Assembly (NCBI RefSeq): GCF_048268525.1
Contig: NZ_JBLWVH010000001.1
Coordinates: 62,001-126,000, forward strand
Origin: Maricaulis sp048268525
GTDB taxonomy: Bacteria; Pseudomonadota; Alphaproteobacteria; Caulobacterales; Maricaulaceae
Direction: 5' to 3'
Length of the DNA stretch: 64,000 nucleotides
In this document: in pieces, positions 16,042 to 24,115 of the stretch
Layout: every line of letters starts with the position of its first letter
Numbering within the stretch: the stretch's first letter is position 1
The notes under the pieces: generated by a model
Told to the model about the DNA's origin: nothing
Seen by the model: only the letters and a program-made list of their open reading frames with translations
Database searches by the model: none
Made by a program: the position numbers and the translations under genes

Positions 16042-17850
16042 ATGACCATAGATCCGTCCCTCATCCGCAATTTCTCCATCGTGGCGCATATCGACCACGG
16101 CAAATCCACGCTGGCCGACCGCCTGATCCAGGTGACGGGCGGACTGACCCAGCGCGAGATGAAAGAGCAAGTGCTCGACAATATGGAACTCGAGCGTGAG
16201 CGCGGCATCACGATCAAGGCCCAGACCGTGCGTCTCGACTACACGGCCAAGGACGGCAAGACCTATGTCCTCAACCTGATCGACACGCCCGGACACGTTG
16301 ACTTCGCCTATGAGGTCAACCGCTCGCTGGCCGCCTGTGAAGGCTCTTTGCTGGTCGTCGATGCCTCGCAGGGCGTCGAAGCCCAGACCCTCGCCAATGT
16401 CTACCAGGCGATCGAGGTCAATCACGAGATCGTGCCGGTGCTCAACAAGATCGACCTTCCCGCCGCCGAGCCGGATCGGGTCAAGGAGCAGATCGAGGAC
16501 GTGATCGGGCTGGATGCCTCGGACGCCGTCGAGATCTCGGCCAAGACCGGCCTGGGTATCGAGGATGTGCTGGAAGCCGTTGTCACCCGCCTGCCGCCGC
16601 CGGCCGCCGGCGACCCCAACGCGCCCCTGAAGGCGATGCTGGTCGATAGCTGGTATGACCCCTATCTCGGCGTCATCTGCCTGGTGCGGGTCATCGAAGG
16701 CACGCTGAAGAAGGGCATGAAAGTGCGCTTGATGGGCACGGGTGCGACCTACCCGGTCGACGGGGTCGGCGTGTTCCGGCCCAAGAAAGAGGCCATCGAC
16801 AGCCTCGGCCCGGGCGAGCTGGGCTATCTCAATGCCTCGATCAAACAGGTCCGCGATGCCCGCGTCGGCGACACCGTCACCGATGACCGGCGTCCGGCCG
16901 AAAAGGCGCTCACGGGCTACAAGCCGGCCCAGCCGGTGGTCTTTTGTGGTCTCTTCCCGGTCGACAGTGCCGAGTTCGAGGATCTGCGCGAGGCGATCGA
17001 GCGCCTGGCCCTCAATGATGCCTCCTTCTCCTACGAGATGGAGACCTCGGCGGCGCTCGGATTCGGTTTCCGCTGCGGCTTCCTTGGCCTGCTGCACCTG
17101 GAAGTCATCCGCGAGCGTCTCGAGCGCGAATACAATATCGAGCTGATCACCACGGCGCCGTCGGTGGTCTATCGCCTGCACATGAATGATGGCAGCGAGA
17201 TCGACCTGCACAATCCGGCCGACATGCCGGACCCGGTCAAGATCGACACCATTGCCGAACCCTGGATCAAGGCGACCATCCTGGTGCCGGACGAGTATCT
17301 GGGCGGCGTGCTGAAGCTGTGTCAGGACCGGCGCGGCAACCAGATCGAGCTGACCTATGCCGGCAATCGCGCCCTGGTCGTCTATGAGCTGCCGCTCAAT
17401 GAGGTCGTGTTCGACTTCTATGACCGCCTGAAATCGATTTCCAAGGGCTATGCCTCGTTCGACTATCAGTGGATCGAGGACCGCGTCGGCGATCTGGTCC
17501 GCATGTCCATCCTGGTCAATGACGAACCGGTCGATGCGCTGTCCATGGTCGTGCACCGGGCCCGCGCCGAGCTGCGGGGCCGGGCCATGTGCGAAAAGTT
17601 GAAAGAGCTAATCCCGCGGCACATGTTCAAGATCCCGATCCAGGCCGCCCTGGGTGGCCGCATCGTCGCCCGCGAAACCCTGTCCGCCCTGCGCAAGGAC
17701 GTGACCGCCAAATGTTATGGCGGTGACGCTTCGCGCAAGCGCAAGCTGCTGGACAAGCAAAAGGCCGGCAAGAAGAAGATGCGCCAGTTCGGTAAGGTCG
17801 AAATCCCGCAGGAAGCCTTTATCGCCGCCTTGAAGATGGATGATAACTGA
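16042..17850 (+). CDS. lepA: Elongation factor 4 (ribosomal back-translocase LepA)
   Basis: A 602-residue translational GTPase. The G1 loop AHIDHGKSTLADR, G2/G3 (GITIKAQTVRL, DTPGHVDFAYEV), G4 (NKIDLP) and G5 (SAKTGLG) are all present, followed by domain II and the LepA-specific C-terminal domain (RKRKLLDKQKAGKKKMRQ). LepA acts on stalled or mis-translocated ribosomes and in 30S biogenesis. The ATG at 16042 gives the family's usual length and N-terminus (MTIDPSLIRNFSIVAHIDHG); TTG at 16018 and ATG at 16024 are alternatives but none has a clear Shine-Dalgarno. Confidence 0.97.
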   Translation: MTIDPSLIRNFSIVAHIDHGKSTLADRLIQVTGGLTQREMKEQVLDNMELERERGITIKAQTVRLDYTAKDGKTYVLNLIDTPGHVDFAYEVNRSLAACEGSLLVVDASQGVEAQTLANVYQAIEVNHEIVPVLNKIDLPAAEPDRVKEQIEDVIGLDASDAVEISAKTGLGIEDVLEAVVTRLPPPAAGDPNAPLKAMLVDSWYDPYLGVICLVRVIEGTLKKGMKVRLMGTGATYPVDGVGVFRPKKEAIDSLGPGELGYLNASIKQVRDARVGDTVTDDRRPAEKALTGYKPAQPVVFCGLFPVDSAEFEDLREAIERLALNDASFSYEMETSAALGFGFRCGFLGLLHLEVIRERLEREYNIELITTAPSVVYRLHMNDGSEIDLHNPADMPDPVKIDTIAEPWIKATILVPDEYLGGVLKLCQDRRGNQIELTYAGNRALVVYELPLNEVVFDFYDRLKSISKGYASFDYQWIEDRVGDLVRMSILVNDEPVDALSMVVHRARAELRGRAMCEKLKELIPRHMFKIPIQAALGGRIVARETLSALRKDVTAKCYGGDASRKRKLLDKQKAGKKKMRQFGKVEIPQEAFIAALKMDDN

Positions 17851-17923
17851 TCGGGGCTTGCCAAGTGAGGCAGACGCCCCATCTTTGTGGCCAGACAGAC
17901 GGCATCACACGGGGAGTTTCCTG

Positions 17924-18454
17924 ATGCGCCATATCCTTGCTGCCAGCCTGGCCGCCACCATTGCCCTTGCCGCCCCCGCTCTCGCCGAGCTGGACGCCGG
18001 CGATGCGGCTGCCGACTTCACCGTGTCTGGCTTCCAGGCCGGCGAGCCGGTCTCCTTCCATCTTGCCGAAGCGCTCGCCGAGGGACCGGTGGTGCTGTTC
18101 TTCTTCCCGGCGGCTTTCACCTCGGGCTGTGAAGCCCAGGCGGCGGCCTTTGCCGAGGCGATTGATGATTTCACCGCCGAAGGCGCGACCGTGATCGGTG
18201 TGACCGGTGGCAATACCGACCGTCTGGCCGAGTTCTCGACCCAGCATTGCGCCTCGGCCTTTCCGGTCTTCGCGATCGAGGACGGCATGGCTCGTGACTA
18301 TGACGCGCGCATGATGATGCGTCCGGGCTGGACCAATCGCACCTCCTATGTGATCGATCAAAATTCGACCATTGCCTTTTCCTGGTCGGAAATGAGCCCC
18401 TATGAGCATGTTGATCAGACGCTTGCCGCCGTTCGGGCGCTGAATGTCGAATAA
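17924..18454 (+). CDS. Periplasmic peroxiredoxin (AhpC/TSA, BCP-like)
   Basis: A 176-residue protein with a cleavable signal (MRHILAASLAATIALAAPALA) and a thioredoxin-fold peroxidase domain. The peroxidatic Cys69 lies in FFPAAFTSGCEAQ, where the usual PxxxTxxC motif is kept; Cys109 (TQHCASAFPVF) could be the resolving cysteine. It should reduce peroxides in the periplasm and needs an exported thiol donor. GGGGAG upstream supports the ATG at 17924 over the one at 17840, which lies next to the lepA stop. Stands alone 73 nt after lepA. Confidence 0.87.
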   Translation: MRHILAASLAATIALAAPALAELDAGDAAADFTVSGFQAGEPVSFHLAEALAEGPVVLFFFPAAFTSGCEAQAAAFAEAIDDFTAEGATVIGVTGGNTDRLAEFSTQHCASAFPVFAIEDGMARDYDARMMMRPGWTNRTSYVIDQNSTIAFSWSEMSPYEHVDQTLAAVRALNVE

Positions 18455-18588
18455 TATTGCTTGGCGGGTGGCCGGAGTGGCGACCCGTTAGCGATATCAT
18501 GCGGTGGACAAGTCCGCCTGCATCGTGTTGCGGTGCGCCATGAAAAGCGGCGATTCTGGCCGCGTCCATGCGCCAAGGAAAAGCCGCG

Positions 18589-19809
18589 ATGTCTGACCCC
18601 GCCCACGCCGGTTCCGTTGTCCTGTTCGAGAATGTCCATCCGGTTGCGGATGTGGCCTTTGGCGCGGCGGGCTATTCGATCGAACGCCATGCCGCTGCGC
18701 TGGAGATCGCCGATCTGCACACCGCGCTGGGTCCGGCGGTGCTGGCGGGTATCCGCTCGCGCACCAAGATGAACCGGGCCGCCTTCGACGCGGCGCCGAA
18801 CCTGCTGGCCCTGGGCTGTTTCTGCATCGGTACCAACCAGGTCGATCTCGACGTGGCGGCGGCTCGGGGCATCCCGGTCTTCAACGGACCGTTCGGCAAT
18901 ACCCGCTCGGTCGCCGAGCTGACCCTGGCCTCGATCATCATGCTGATGCGCGGCATCCCGATGCGGTCGGCGGCGGCGCAGCGCGGCGAGTGGCAGAAGT
19001 CGGCCACCAATTCGCACGAGGTCCGGGCCAAGAAGCTGGGCATTGTCGGCTATGGCAATATCGGCTCGCAATTGTCGGTGCTGGCCAGTGCGCTCGGCAT
19101 GCATGTCTATTTTTACGACACCGAACCGAAGTTGGCGCATGGCAATGCCCGTGCCTGCGCCAGTCTGGATGAATTGCTCGAGATCTCCGACGTCGTGACC
19201 CTGCACGTGCCCTCGACCGAGCAGACCCGCAACATCATGGATGCGGCCGCCATCGCGAAGATGAAAAAGGGTGCCATCCTGATCAACCAGGCCCGCGGTG
19301 ACCTGGTCGATATCGATGCTCTGGCCGGCGCCCTGGAGCGCGGCGACCTGATCGGCGCGGCTGTCGACGTTTTCCCCAAGGAGCCGGCGTCCAAGGACGA
19401 GGCCTTTGTCTCGCCGCTGCAGAAATTCTCCAACATTATCCTCACCCCGCATATCGGCGGTTCGACGCTGGAGGCCCAGCAGGCGATCGGTGAGGATGTG
19501 TCGGGCAAGCTGGCCCGTTATGTCGCGCTGGGTGCGACCAAGGGGGCTGTCAACGTACCCGAAATCGAGCCGGGCCACGTCAAGCCCGGCCGGACGCGTC
19601 TGTTGAGCTTTCACTCAAACGCGCCCGGCTTCCTGTCGCGCCTTAATGACGCGGTCAGCGCCTCGGGCGCCAATATCGCCGCGCAGCACCTCGAGACGCG
19701 GGGCGAGCTGGGTTATGTGGCGGCCGATCTGGAGGGGGACATCCCGAGCGGGTTCATCGATCACGTCCGGGCGCTCGACGGATCGATCCGGGCGCGGCTG
19801 GTGCGCTAA
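18589..19809 (+). CDS. serA: D-3-phosphoglycerate dehydrogenase
   Basis: A 406-residue enzyme of E. coli SerA length that oxidises 3-phosphoglycerate to 3-phosphohydroxypyruvate, the first step of serine synthesis. The NAD-binding loop GIVGYGNIGSQ starts at residue 151; catalytic segments are NQARGDLVD and TPHIGGSTLEAQ. The C-terminal 80 residues (RLLSFHSNAPGFLSRLNDAVSASG onwards) form an ACT domain for serine feedback inhibition. AAGGA before the ATG at 18589 decides against the ATG at 18568. serB lies 830 nt downstream on the other strand. Its stop overlaps by 4 nt the stop of the convergent DUF4386 gene. Confidence 0.95.
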   Translation: MSDPAHAGSVVLFENVHPVADVAFGAAGYSIERHAAALEIADLHTALGPAVLAGIRSRTKMNRAAFDAAPNLLALGCFCIGTNQVDLDVAAARGIPVFNGPFGNTRSVAELTLASIIMLMRGIPMRSAAAQRGEWQKSATNSHEVRAKKLGIVGYGNIGSQLSVLASALGMHVYFYDTEPKLAHGNARACASLDELLEISDVVTLHVPSTEQTRNIMDAAAIAKMKKGAILINQARGDLVDIDALAGALERGDLIGAAVDVFPKEPASKDEAFVSPLQKFSNIILTPHIGGSTLEAQQAIGEDVSGKLARYVALGATKGAVNVPEIEPGHVKPGRTRLLSFHSNAPGFLSRLNDAVSASGANIAAQHLETRGELGYVAADLEGDIPSGFIDHVRALDGSIRARLVR

Positions 19810-20519
19810 CCGGTTGCTTCCCACTTCCGGCGACTGAGGCCGACAATCAGCAACCACCCAGCGAGAATGAATTCGGGCAATGCCGCCGACAACAAGAGCA
19901 GGCCGCCAACCCCGTCCAATGCCGGCAAGGCGAAATGGACAATGCCGAGTGCCAGGTAGCTGAACCCGGACACGCCCATCGCCAAGCCGAGAATGGCCGG
20001 GAAAAAGGGTGCCCTGAAAAGCAGCACGCCAAGACAGAGGCAGTGCAGGCCGAACAGCATGAGGGCGAGGATATAGCCCTCATTGTGGAGCGCCAGTAAG
20101 GTCAGTGCGGCCTGACCCGCCATTATGGGGTCCAGTTGTGCGGCAACGGGTGAGTCACCCAGTAGAAGCAGGGGTGCGATCTGCGCGAGCAAGGCCACGG
20201 CCAAGGCGCCGCTCATGACCAGGCGGATGGCCAAGGCAAACAGGGCCACACCCCGGTCGACCGGGGCCAGCAGGCGGTAGAAAGTCACTGCCAGCACGAC
20301 GTCCAGACACAGGACCGTGAAATCGGCGAGAATGCCGAGGCGAAGCAGGCCCGTCTGCTCGCGGATCCGGTCGGCAGTCGCGCTGGCAGCCTGCCAGTCG
20401 ATCAGTTCTCCGCGGACGGCGATCTGGGCAAAAATGCCGCACAGGATGATGGCGAGATAGGCGAGGCCCGACAGGCGGGCGAGGGTGACGGGATTGTCGG
20501 GGCGGGGGGCAGAACTCAT
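19806..20519 (-). CDS. DUF4386-family membrane protein
   Basis: A 237-residue membrane protein with about six hydrophobic segments, matching the pattern of the uncharacterised DUF4386 family: LARLSGLAYLAIILCGIFAQ in TM1, a periplasmic loop with IREQTGLLRLGILADFTVLCLDVVLA, and the short FGLHCLCLGVLLF segment. The ATG at 20519 has a CGGAG at suitable distance; the frame runs upstream to 20546. It lies between serA and serB, convergent with serA (4-nt stop overlap) and downstream of serB on the same strand. Function unknown. Confidence 0.75.
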   Translation of the reverse strand: MSSAPRPDNPVTLARLSGLAYLAIILCGIFAQIAVRGELIDWQAASATADRIREQTGLLRLGILADFTVLCLDVVLAVTFYRLLAPVDRGVALFALAIRLVMSGALAVALLAQIAPLLLLGDSPVAAQLDPIMAGQAALTLLALHNEGYILALMLFGLHCLCLGVLLFRAPFFPAILGLAMGVSGFSYLALGIVHFALPALDGVGGLLLLSAALPEFILAGWLLIVGLSRRKWEATG

Positions 20520-20636
20520 AACGACTCCGGTTTCAGCGTGGAACATGGTGCCACACTAAAACCTGGTCGGCTGACCTGTCTTGCCGATTTGGAAATCGGC
20601 CAAACGGGAATGTCAGGCCGGCTCGCCTGCCGAGCC

Positions 20637-21311
20637 TCAGACGCCCAGCGCCTTGGCCAGACCGCCCACCGTGCGCACATAGCTGGCGCCGGACCACTCA
20701 CAGGCGGCGACCACCACCTCGCGTTTGGCAATGACGCCAAAGCCGATGAAGCGGTCGGCGGCGCCGGCCTCGAAAGCTTCGAAGTCGGTCATGCCGTCAC
20801 CGACCATGATGGTTTCATCCGCCTTGGCGGCGATGCTGTTCAATATCTCGGCCTTGCCGCCATTGCGCGACAACGGGTAGTCGGTATCGAGTCCGCTGAC
20901 CGTGTCGCCGCTCCAGACAAACCGGTTGGCGTGAATATCGCCCTGGCCAAATCCGAGATCTGCCAGCACGGGTTCCAGCAAGTCGGTAAATCCGCCTGAA
21001 ATGGCGTGAAGCACATCGCCGCGTTCGCGCAGCTTCCGGATCAAGGGCGCCATGCCGGGCGTCACACGTTGGCGCAATTGTTCGCCCACCGCAGCCACGC
21101 CCTCACGGTCGAGGGCCGCCAGTTGCAGGCGCGCTTCGAGACTGTCGCGCAGGGCCATGCTGCCGGACATGCCGCCCCGGGTGATCTCGTGCAGCCGGGC
21201 CTTGGCTGCGACCTTGTCCTCGCGCCCGGCCAATGCCGCCTCAAGCGCCGTGTCCAGCGACTCGACCCGCAGCAGTGTGGAATCCACGTCAAAGGCAATC
21301 AGTCGTGTCAC
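20637..21311 (-). CDS. serB: Phosphoserine phosphatase (HAD family)
   Basis: A 224-residue HAD hydrolase that dephosphorylates O-phosphoserine, the last step of serine synthesis. HAD motif I is FDVDSTLLR with the nucleophile and acid Asp residues, motif II is HAISGGFTDLL, and motifs III/IV are GGKAEIL and MVGDGMTDFEAFEAG. The cap segment GGMSGSMALRDSLEARL matches SerB. It lacks the N-terminal ACT-like extension of E. coli SerB, giving the short form. The nearby serA makes the assignment safe, although homoserine kinase-type activity is known in short forms. Confidence 0.9.
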   Translation of the reverse strand: MTRLIAFDVDSTLLRVESLDTALEAALAGREDKVAAKARLHEITRGGMSGSMALRDSLEARLQLAALDREGVAAVGEQLRQRVTPGMAPLIRKLRERGDVLHAISGGFTDLLEPVLADLGFGQGDIHANRFVWSGDTVSGLDTDYPLSRNGGKAEILNSIAAKADETIMVGDGMTDFEAFEAGAADRFIGFGVIAKREVVVAACEWSGASYVRTVGGLAKALGV

Positions 21312-21399
21312 GCCGCCATCCTGAATTTCCAGCCTGAACCCTTCGGCTTGAGTCTAGACAGGCCATGGGGAGCTGTCAGTGTTTTTGATTGCCGCGGAC

Positions 21400-22053
21400 T
21401 CAGGCGGTCGTCGGGCGACCGATCGGGCAGACAACGCCGGTGCCACCAATTCCGCAATAGCCTGACGGATTGCGAGCAAGGTATTGCTGGTGCTCCTGCT
21501 CGGCATAGTAGAAGGGGCCAGCCTCGGTGATCTCGGTGGTGATCGCGCCAAGTCCGGCGGCGTCAAGTTCGGCCTGGTAGCGCTCGGCGGCAGCCCGCGC
21601 CGCAGCCAGCTGGGTGGCGTTGGTCGCGTAGATCGCCGAGCGGTACTGGGTGCCGCGATCATTGCCCTGGCGCATGCCCTGGGTCGGATCATGCCCTTCC
21701 CAGAACAGTTTCAGGACCTGATCGAGCGACAGCTGGTCCGGGTCAAAGACAACGCGGACAAGTTCGGTGTGCCCGGTGGCCCCGGTGCAGGTCTCCGCAT
21801 AGGTCGGGTTGGGTGTGGTGCCGCCACCATAGCCGACCGCTGTATGCCATACGCCGGGCGTCTCCCAGAAGATCCGTTCGGCACCCCAGAAGCAACCCAG
21901 TCCGAGGTAGATTTCGGCCATGCCCGCCGGGCATCCGACCCGGATGTCGCGACCGGTGACGAAGTGTGTCGGAGCGGTGGCAACAGGCGTTGACCGACCG
22001 GGCAGGGCCTGGTCGGCAGGGATGATGCGTGATTTCCAGACCGGGTCTGACAT
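21400..22053 (-). CDS. msrA: Peptide methionine (S)-S-oxide reductase
   Basis: A 217-residue MsrA. The catalytic Cys sits in GLGCFWGAERIF, substrate residues in GYGGGTTPNPTYAETCTGATGHTE, and the C-terminal Cys residues (NPSGYCGIGGTGVVCPIG) serve for thioredoxin-linked recycling. It reduces the S epimer of methionine sulfoxide in damaged proteins. The ATG at 22053 has GGAG 7 nt upstream; the frame continues to 22098 without a site. The N-terminal 40 residues (PVWKSRIIPADQALPGR) are as in long MsrA forms. Cytoplasmic, no signal peptide. Confidence 0.95.
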   Translation of the reverse strand: MSDPVWKSRIIPADQALPGRSTPVATAPTHFVTGRDIRVGCPAGMAEIYLGLGCFWGAERIFWETPGVWHTAVGYGGGTTPNPTYAETCTGATGHTELVRVVFDPDQLSLDQVLKLFWEGHDPTQGMRQGNDRGTQYRSAIYATNATQLAAARAAAERYQAELDAAGLGAITTEITEAGPFYYAEQEHQQYLARNPSGYCGIGGTGVVCPIGRPTTA

Positions 22054-22325
22054 GACGGGCTCCGACACCTTGGTGATTGCTGTCAAGATAGGCGTCACGC
22101 GCTCAAAAACCAGTGCCCCCGCTGTATCGACTGCCCGCCGAAGAGCTCCGCCTGCAAGATGTCGGGGGCAGAACCGGTCTCGGGAATGAGCCTGTATTTG
22201 TCTGTCGCGATACGCCTGCCGCTGTTGCAGGCACGCGCCGCTGACAAATCTCGGTCAGAGCGGTCAGAACGCTGAGCAAGACGCCTTGCAGGATGCGCCC
22301 CGATGGGTATAGTCCGCGCCTTCGC

Positions 22326-22415
22326 GGTGAGGTGGCCGAGTGGTCGAAGGCGCACGCCTGGAACGCGTGTAGGCGGGTAACCGTCTCGTGGGTTCGAATC
22401 CCACCCTCACCGCCA
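22326..22415 (+). tRNA. tRNA-Ser (anticodon GGA)
   Basis: The acceptor stem GGTGAGG (22326-22332) pairs with CCTCACC (22405-22411), with discriminator G and encoded CCA (22413-22415). The anticodon arm CACGC-CTGGAAC-GCGTG gives anticodon GGA at 22360-22362. A long variable arm and GGTTCGAATCC T-loop confirm the class II serine type. It reads UCC and UCU codons. Confidence 0.98.
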
Positions 22416-22776
22416 CATATCTTCTTGAAATAATTAGACAAAATGGCATCGCGCAATTCCCGCGGTGTTTCCGCGCCTTCGCGGGATGATCCCTTCGCCC
22501 AATACCAGGACGGACAGGTTGGCCGAACAGGGAAGTTTCCGTCAATACATCCAAGCGTACTGGCCTGCTCATTCCAGCTGAGAGCAATTGGATGGGTCAG
22601 GGGATATTGTCGTGACAGATCAAGCAACGCGGCCCTTTGAATCTGCGGCAATCGGACGCCATAAATTTCCTTTTTAATAGGTATTGAAAATACTAGTTTT
22701 GCAGATGCTGATTAAAACGCTTCTCTGCTGGCCAAGGGCGAAAGCCTGTTTGACCCCAGGATGAAAGGCATCTGAA
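22416..22776. other. Intergenic region between tRNA-Ser and peroxiredoxin
   Basis: No protein-like frame. An AT-rich patch at 22660-22720 probably holds the peroxiredoxin promoter; it contains the dyad GTATT-GAA-AATAC (22681-22693), which could be a regulator site but matches no operator I can name. Confidence 0.4.
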
Positions 22777-23487
22777 ATGGCAAATGAAACCGAATTCGAA
22801 AACGGCCATGGCGAAGGTCATGGCGGCGGTCGACGTCTCCGCGAGCGGGCTCGTGAGTGCGCCAGCCTGCCCCGTATCAACGAACCGGCCCCGGATTTCC
22901 GGGCGCTGACCACACATGGCGAGCGTTCTCTGTCGGACTATCGTGGCAAGTGGTTGATCCTCTTTTCCCACCCGGCCGACTTCACGCCGGTCTGCACGAC
23001 CGAGTTCATGGCCTTCGCAAAAGCCCAGGACCGGTTCGCAGCTCTCAACACCGAACTGCTCGGCCTGTCGATCGACAGCCACTACGCCCACATCGCCTGG
23101 GTGCGCAGCATCAAGCAGAATTTCGGCGTCGAGATCGGATTCCCGATCATCGCCGACCTGTCGATGGATGTGGCCCGTGCCTATGGCATGATCCAGCCGG
23201 GCGCGTCCGACACCGCGGCAGTCCGTGCCACCTTCATCATCGATCCCGAAGGTGTGATGCGGGCGATGGTCTACTATCCGATGTCCAATGGCCGCTCGAT
23301 CGAGGAATTTGTTCGCCTGGTCACGGCGCTGCAGACCTCGGACGCCAACAAGGTGGCGACACCGGAAAACTGGCAGCCGGGCGAGAAAGTCATCGTGCCG
23401 CCGCCGGCGACCGATGCGCTTGCCGAGCAGCGCTTCTCGGAAGGCTATGAAACGGTCGACTGGTACTTCTCCACCCGCGACCTTTGA
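22777..23487 (+). CDS. 1-Cys (Prx6-type) peroxiredoxin with His/Gly-rich N-terminus
   Basis: A 236-residue cytoplasmic peroxiredoxin. The peroxidatic Cys73 lies in HPADFTPVCTTEF; the C-terminal half (LADLSMDVARAYGMIQPG, FIIDPEGVMRAMVYYPMSNGRS, GEKVIVPP, WYFSTRDL) is that of the Prx6/1-Cys group. It reduces hydrogen peroxide and alkyl hydroperoxides. The first 30 residues form an unusual extension rich in His, Gly, Glu and Arg (ENGHGEGHGGGRRLRERARECAS) with an extra Cys28; this could bind metal or supply a second thiol (inference). A hairpin follows the gene. Confidence 0.92.
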   Translation: MANETEFENGHGEGHGGGRRLRERARECASLPRINEPAPDFRALTTHGERSLSDYRGKWLILFSHPADFTPVCTTEFMAFAKAQDRFAALNTELLGLSIDSHYAHIAWVRSIKQNFGVEIGFPIIADLSMDVARAYGMIQPGASDTAAVRATFIIDPEGVMRAMVYYPMSNGRSIEEFVRLVTALQTSDANKVATPENWQPGEKVIVPPPATDALAEQRFSEGYETVDWYFSTRDL

Positions 23488-23536
23488 ACCCCCAATCGGG
23501 GCCGCTTGCCCTCTGTCCTTGCGATGGCCCCGATGC

Positions 23537-23577
23537 ATGCGCCGGCCGGTTTCATACCGGTCGGCGCATGTCCTTTT
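23537..23577 (+). terminator. Probable terminator after the peroxiredoxin
   Basis: A 14-bp stem, ATGCGCCGGCCGGT (23537-23550) against ACCGGTCGGCGCAT (23556-23569) with one G-T pair, a 5-nt loop and a short TTTT. Confidence 0.7.
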
Positions 23578-23638
23578 GAACGACCTTGGCGCATTCGGGG
23601 CGTATCGCGGCCTGGGCCGGGCTCGGGGTCCGGTCAGC

Positions 23639-24115
23639 TCAGTGCTGCGCTGGGTCCGGTATGTCATCTGGCTCGTCATCCGGCGGCAGCATGAGACGGT
23701 CCATCAACTCGCCCCGATTGGCGGCAATGTCGGCGACCGTCACCCCATCCAGCACGTCCAGAAAGGCAGCGAGCGCGCGGTGCCAGGTTCTCGACAAATT
23801 GCAGGCGCCGATCAGCGGGCAGGTATTGCTCTCGGCGTTGAAGCATTCGGCCAGCTCCAGCGGCGCTTCCGTGATCCGGACGACTTCTCCCACGGTGATG
23901 TCCTGCGCCGGTTTCGCCAGACGAATGCCGCCACTGCGCCCGCGCAGGGTCTCCAGATACCCGGCCCGGCCGAGCATGTTGGCCACCTTGATCATGTGAT
24001 GGACCGAGGCCCGGTGGATCTGGGCGATGTCCGCGACCCGGCTGACCTCGCCATCGCGTAGTGCGGCGTATTGCAGCATTCGCAGCGCATAATTGGTGAA
24101 ATGGGTCAGTCTCAT
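23639..24115 (-). CDS. nsrR: Rrf2-family [Fe-S] repressor, NsrR-like
   Basis: A 158-residue Rrf2-family regulator: winged helix (LTHFTNYALRMLQYAA, VHHMIKVANMLGRAGY), wing ETLRGRSGGIRLAKP and cluster ligands Cys91, Cys99 and Cys105 (ECFNAESNTCPLIGAC). The HM-x-K-x-x-N-x-L-x-x-AGY recognition region matches NsrR, the nitric-oxide sensor, better than the iron regulator RirA, which shares the same Cys spacing in alphaproteobacteria; RirA remains the alternative. Its ATG overlaps the cydC stop (ATGA, 24115-24112), so it is the third gene of cydD-cydC-nsrR. It probably controls the cytochrome bd genes, an NO-tolerant oxidase, and possibly its own operon. Confidence 0.8.
   Translation of the reverse strand: MRLTHFTNYALRMLQYAALRDGEVSRVADIAQIHRASVHHMIKVANMLGRAGYLETLRGRSGGIRLAKPAQDITVGEVVRITEAPLELAECFNAESNTCPLIGACNLSRTWHRALAAFLDVLDGVTVADIAANRGELMDRLMLPPDDEPDDIPDPAQH

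Noticed and set aside
16027..17556. 509-codon open frame antisense to lepA
   Set aside because: lepA is certain on the plus strand with all GTPase motifs; the antisense frame shows no motif and typical shadow composition.
18455..18588. Possible serine-related leader RNA upstream of serA
   Set aside because: No structure or motif that I can match to a known riboswitch or the serC RNA motif was recognised.
22103..22651. 182-codon open frame on the minus strand containing GIRTHETVTRLHAFQACAFDHSAT
   Set aside because: That peptide is the antisense reading of the tRNA-Ser gene, a well-known false protein; the frame crosses the tRNA and has no other support.
23586..24061. Plus-strand open frames opposite nsrR
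   Set aside because: Shadow frames of the Rrf2 gene, whose helix-turn-helix and cysteine ligands are clear on the minus strand.
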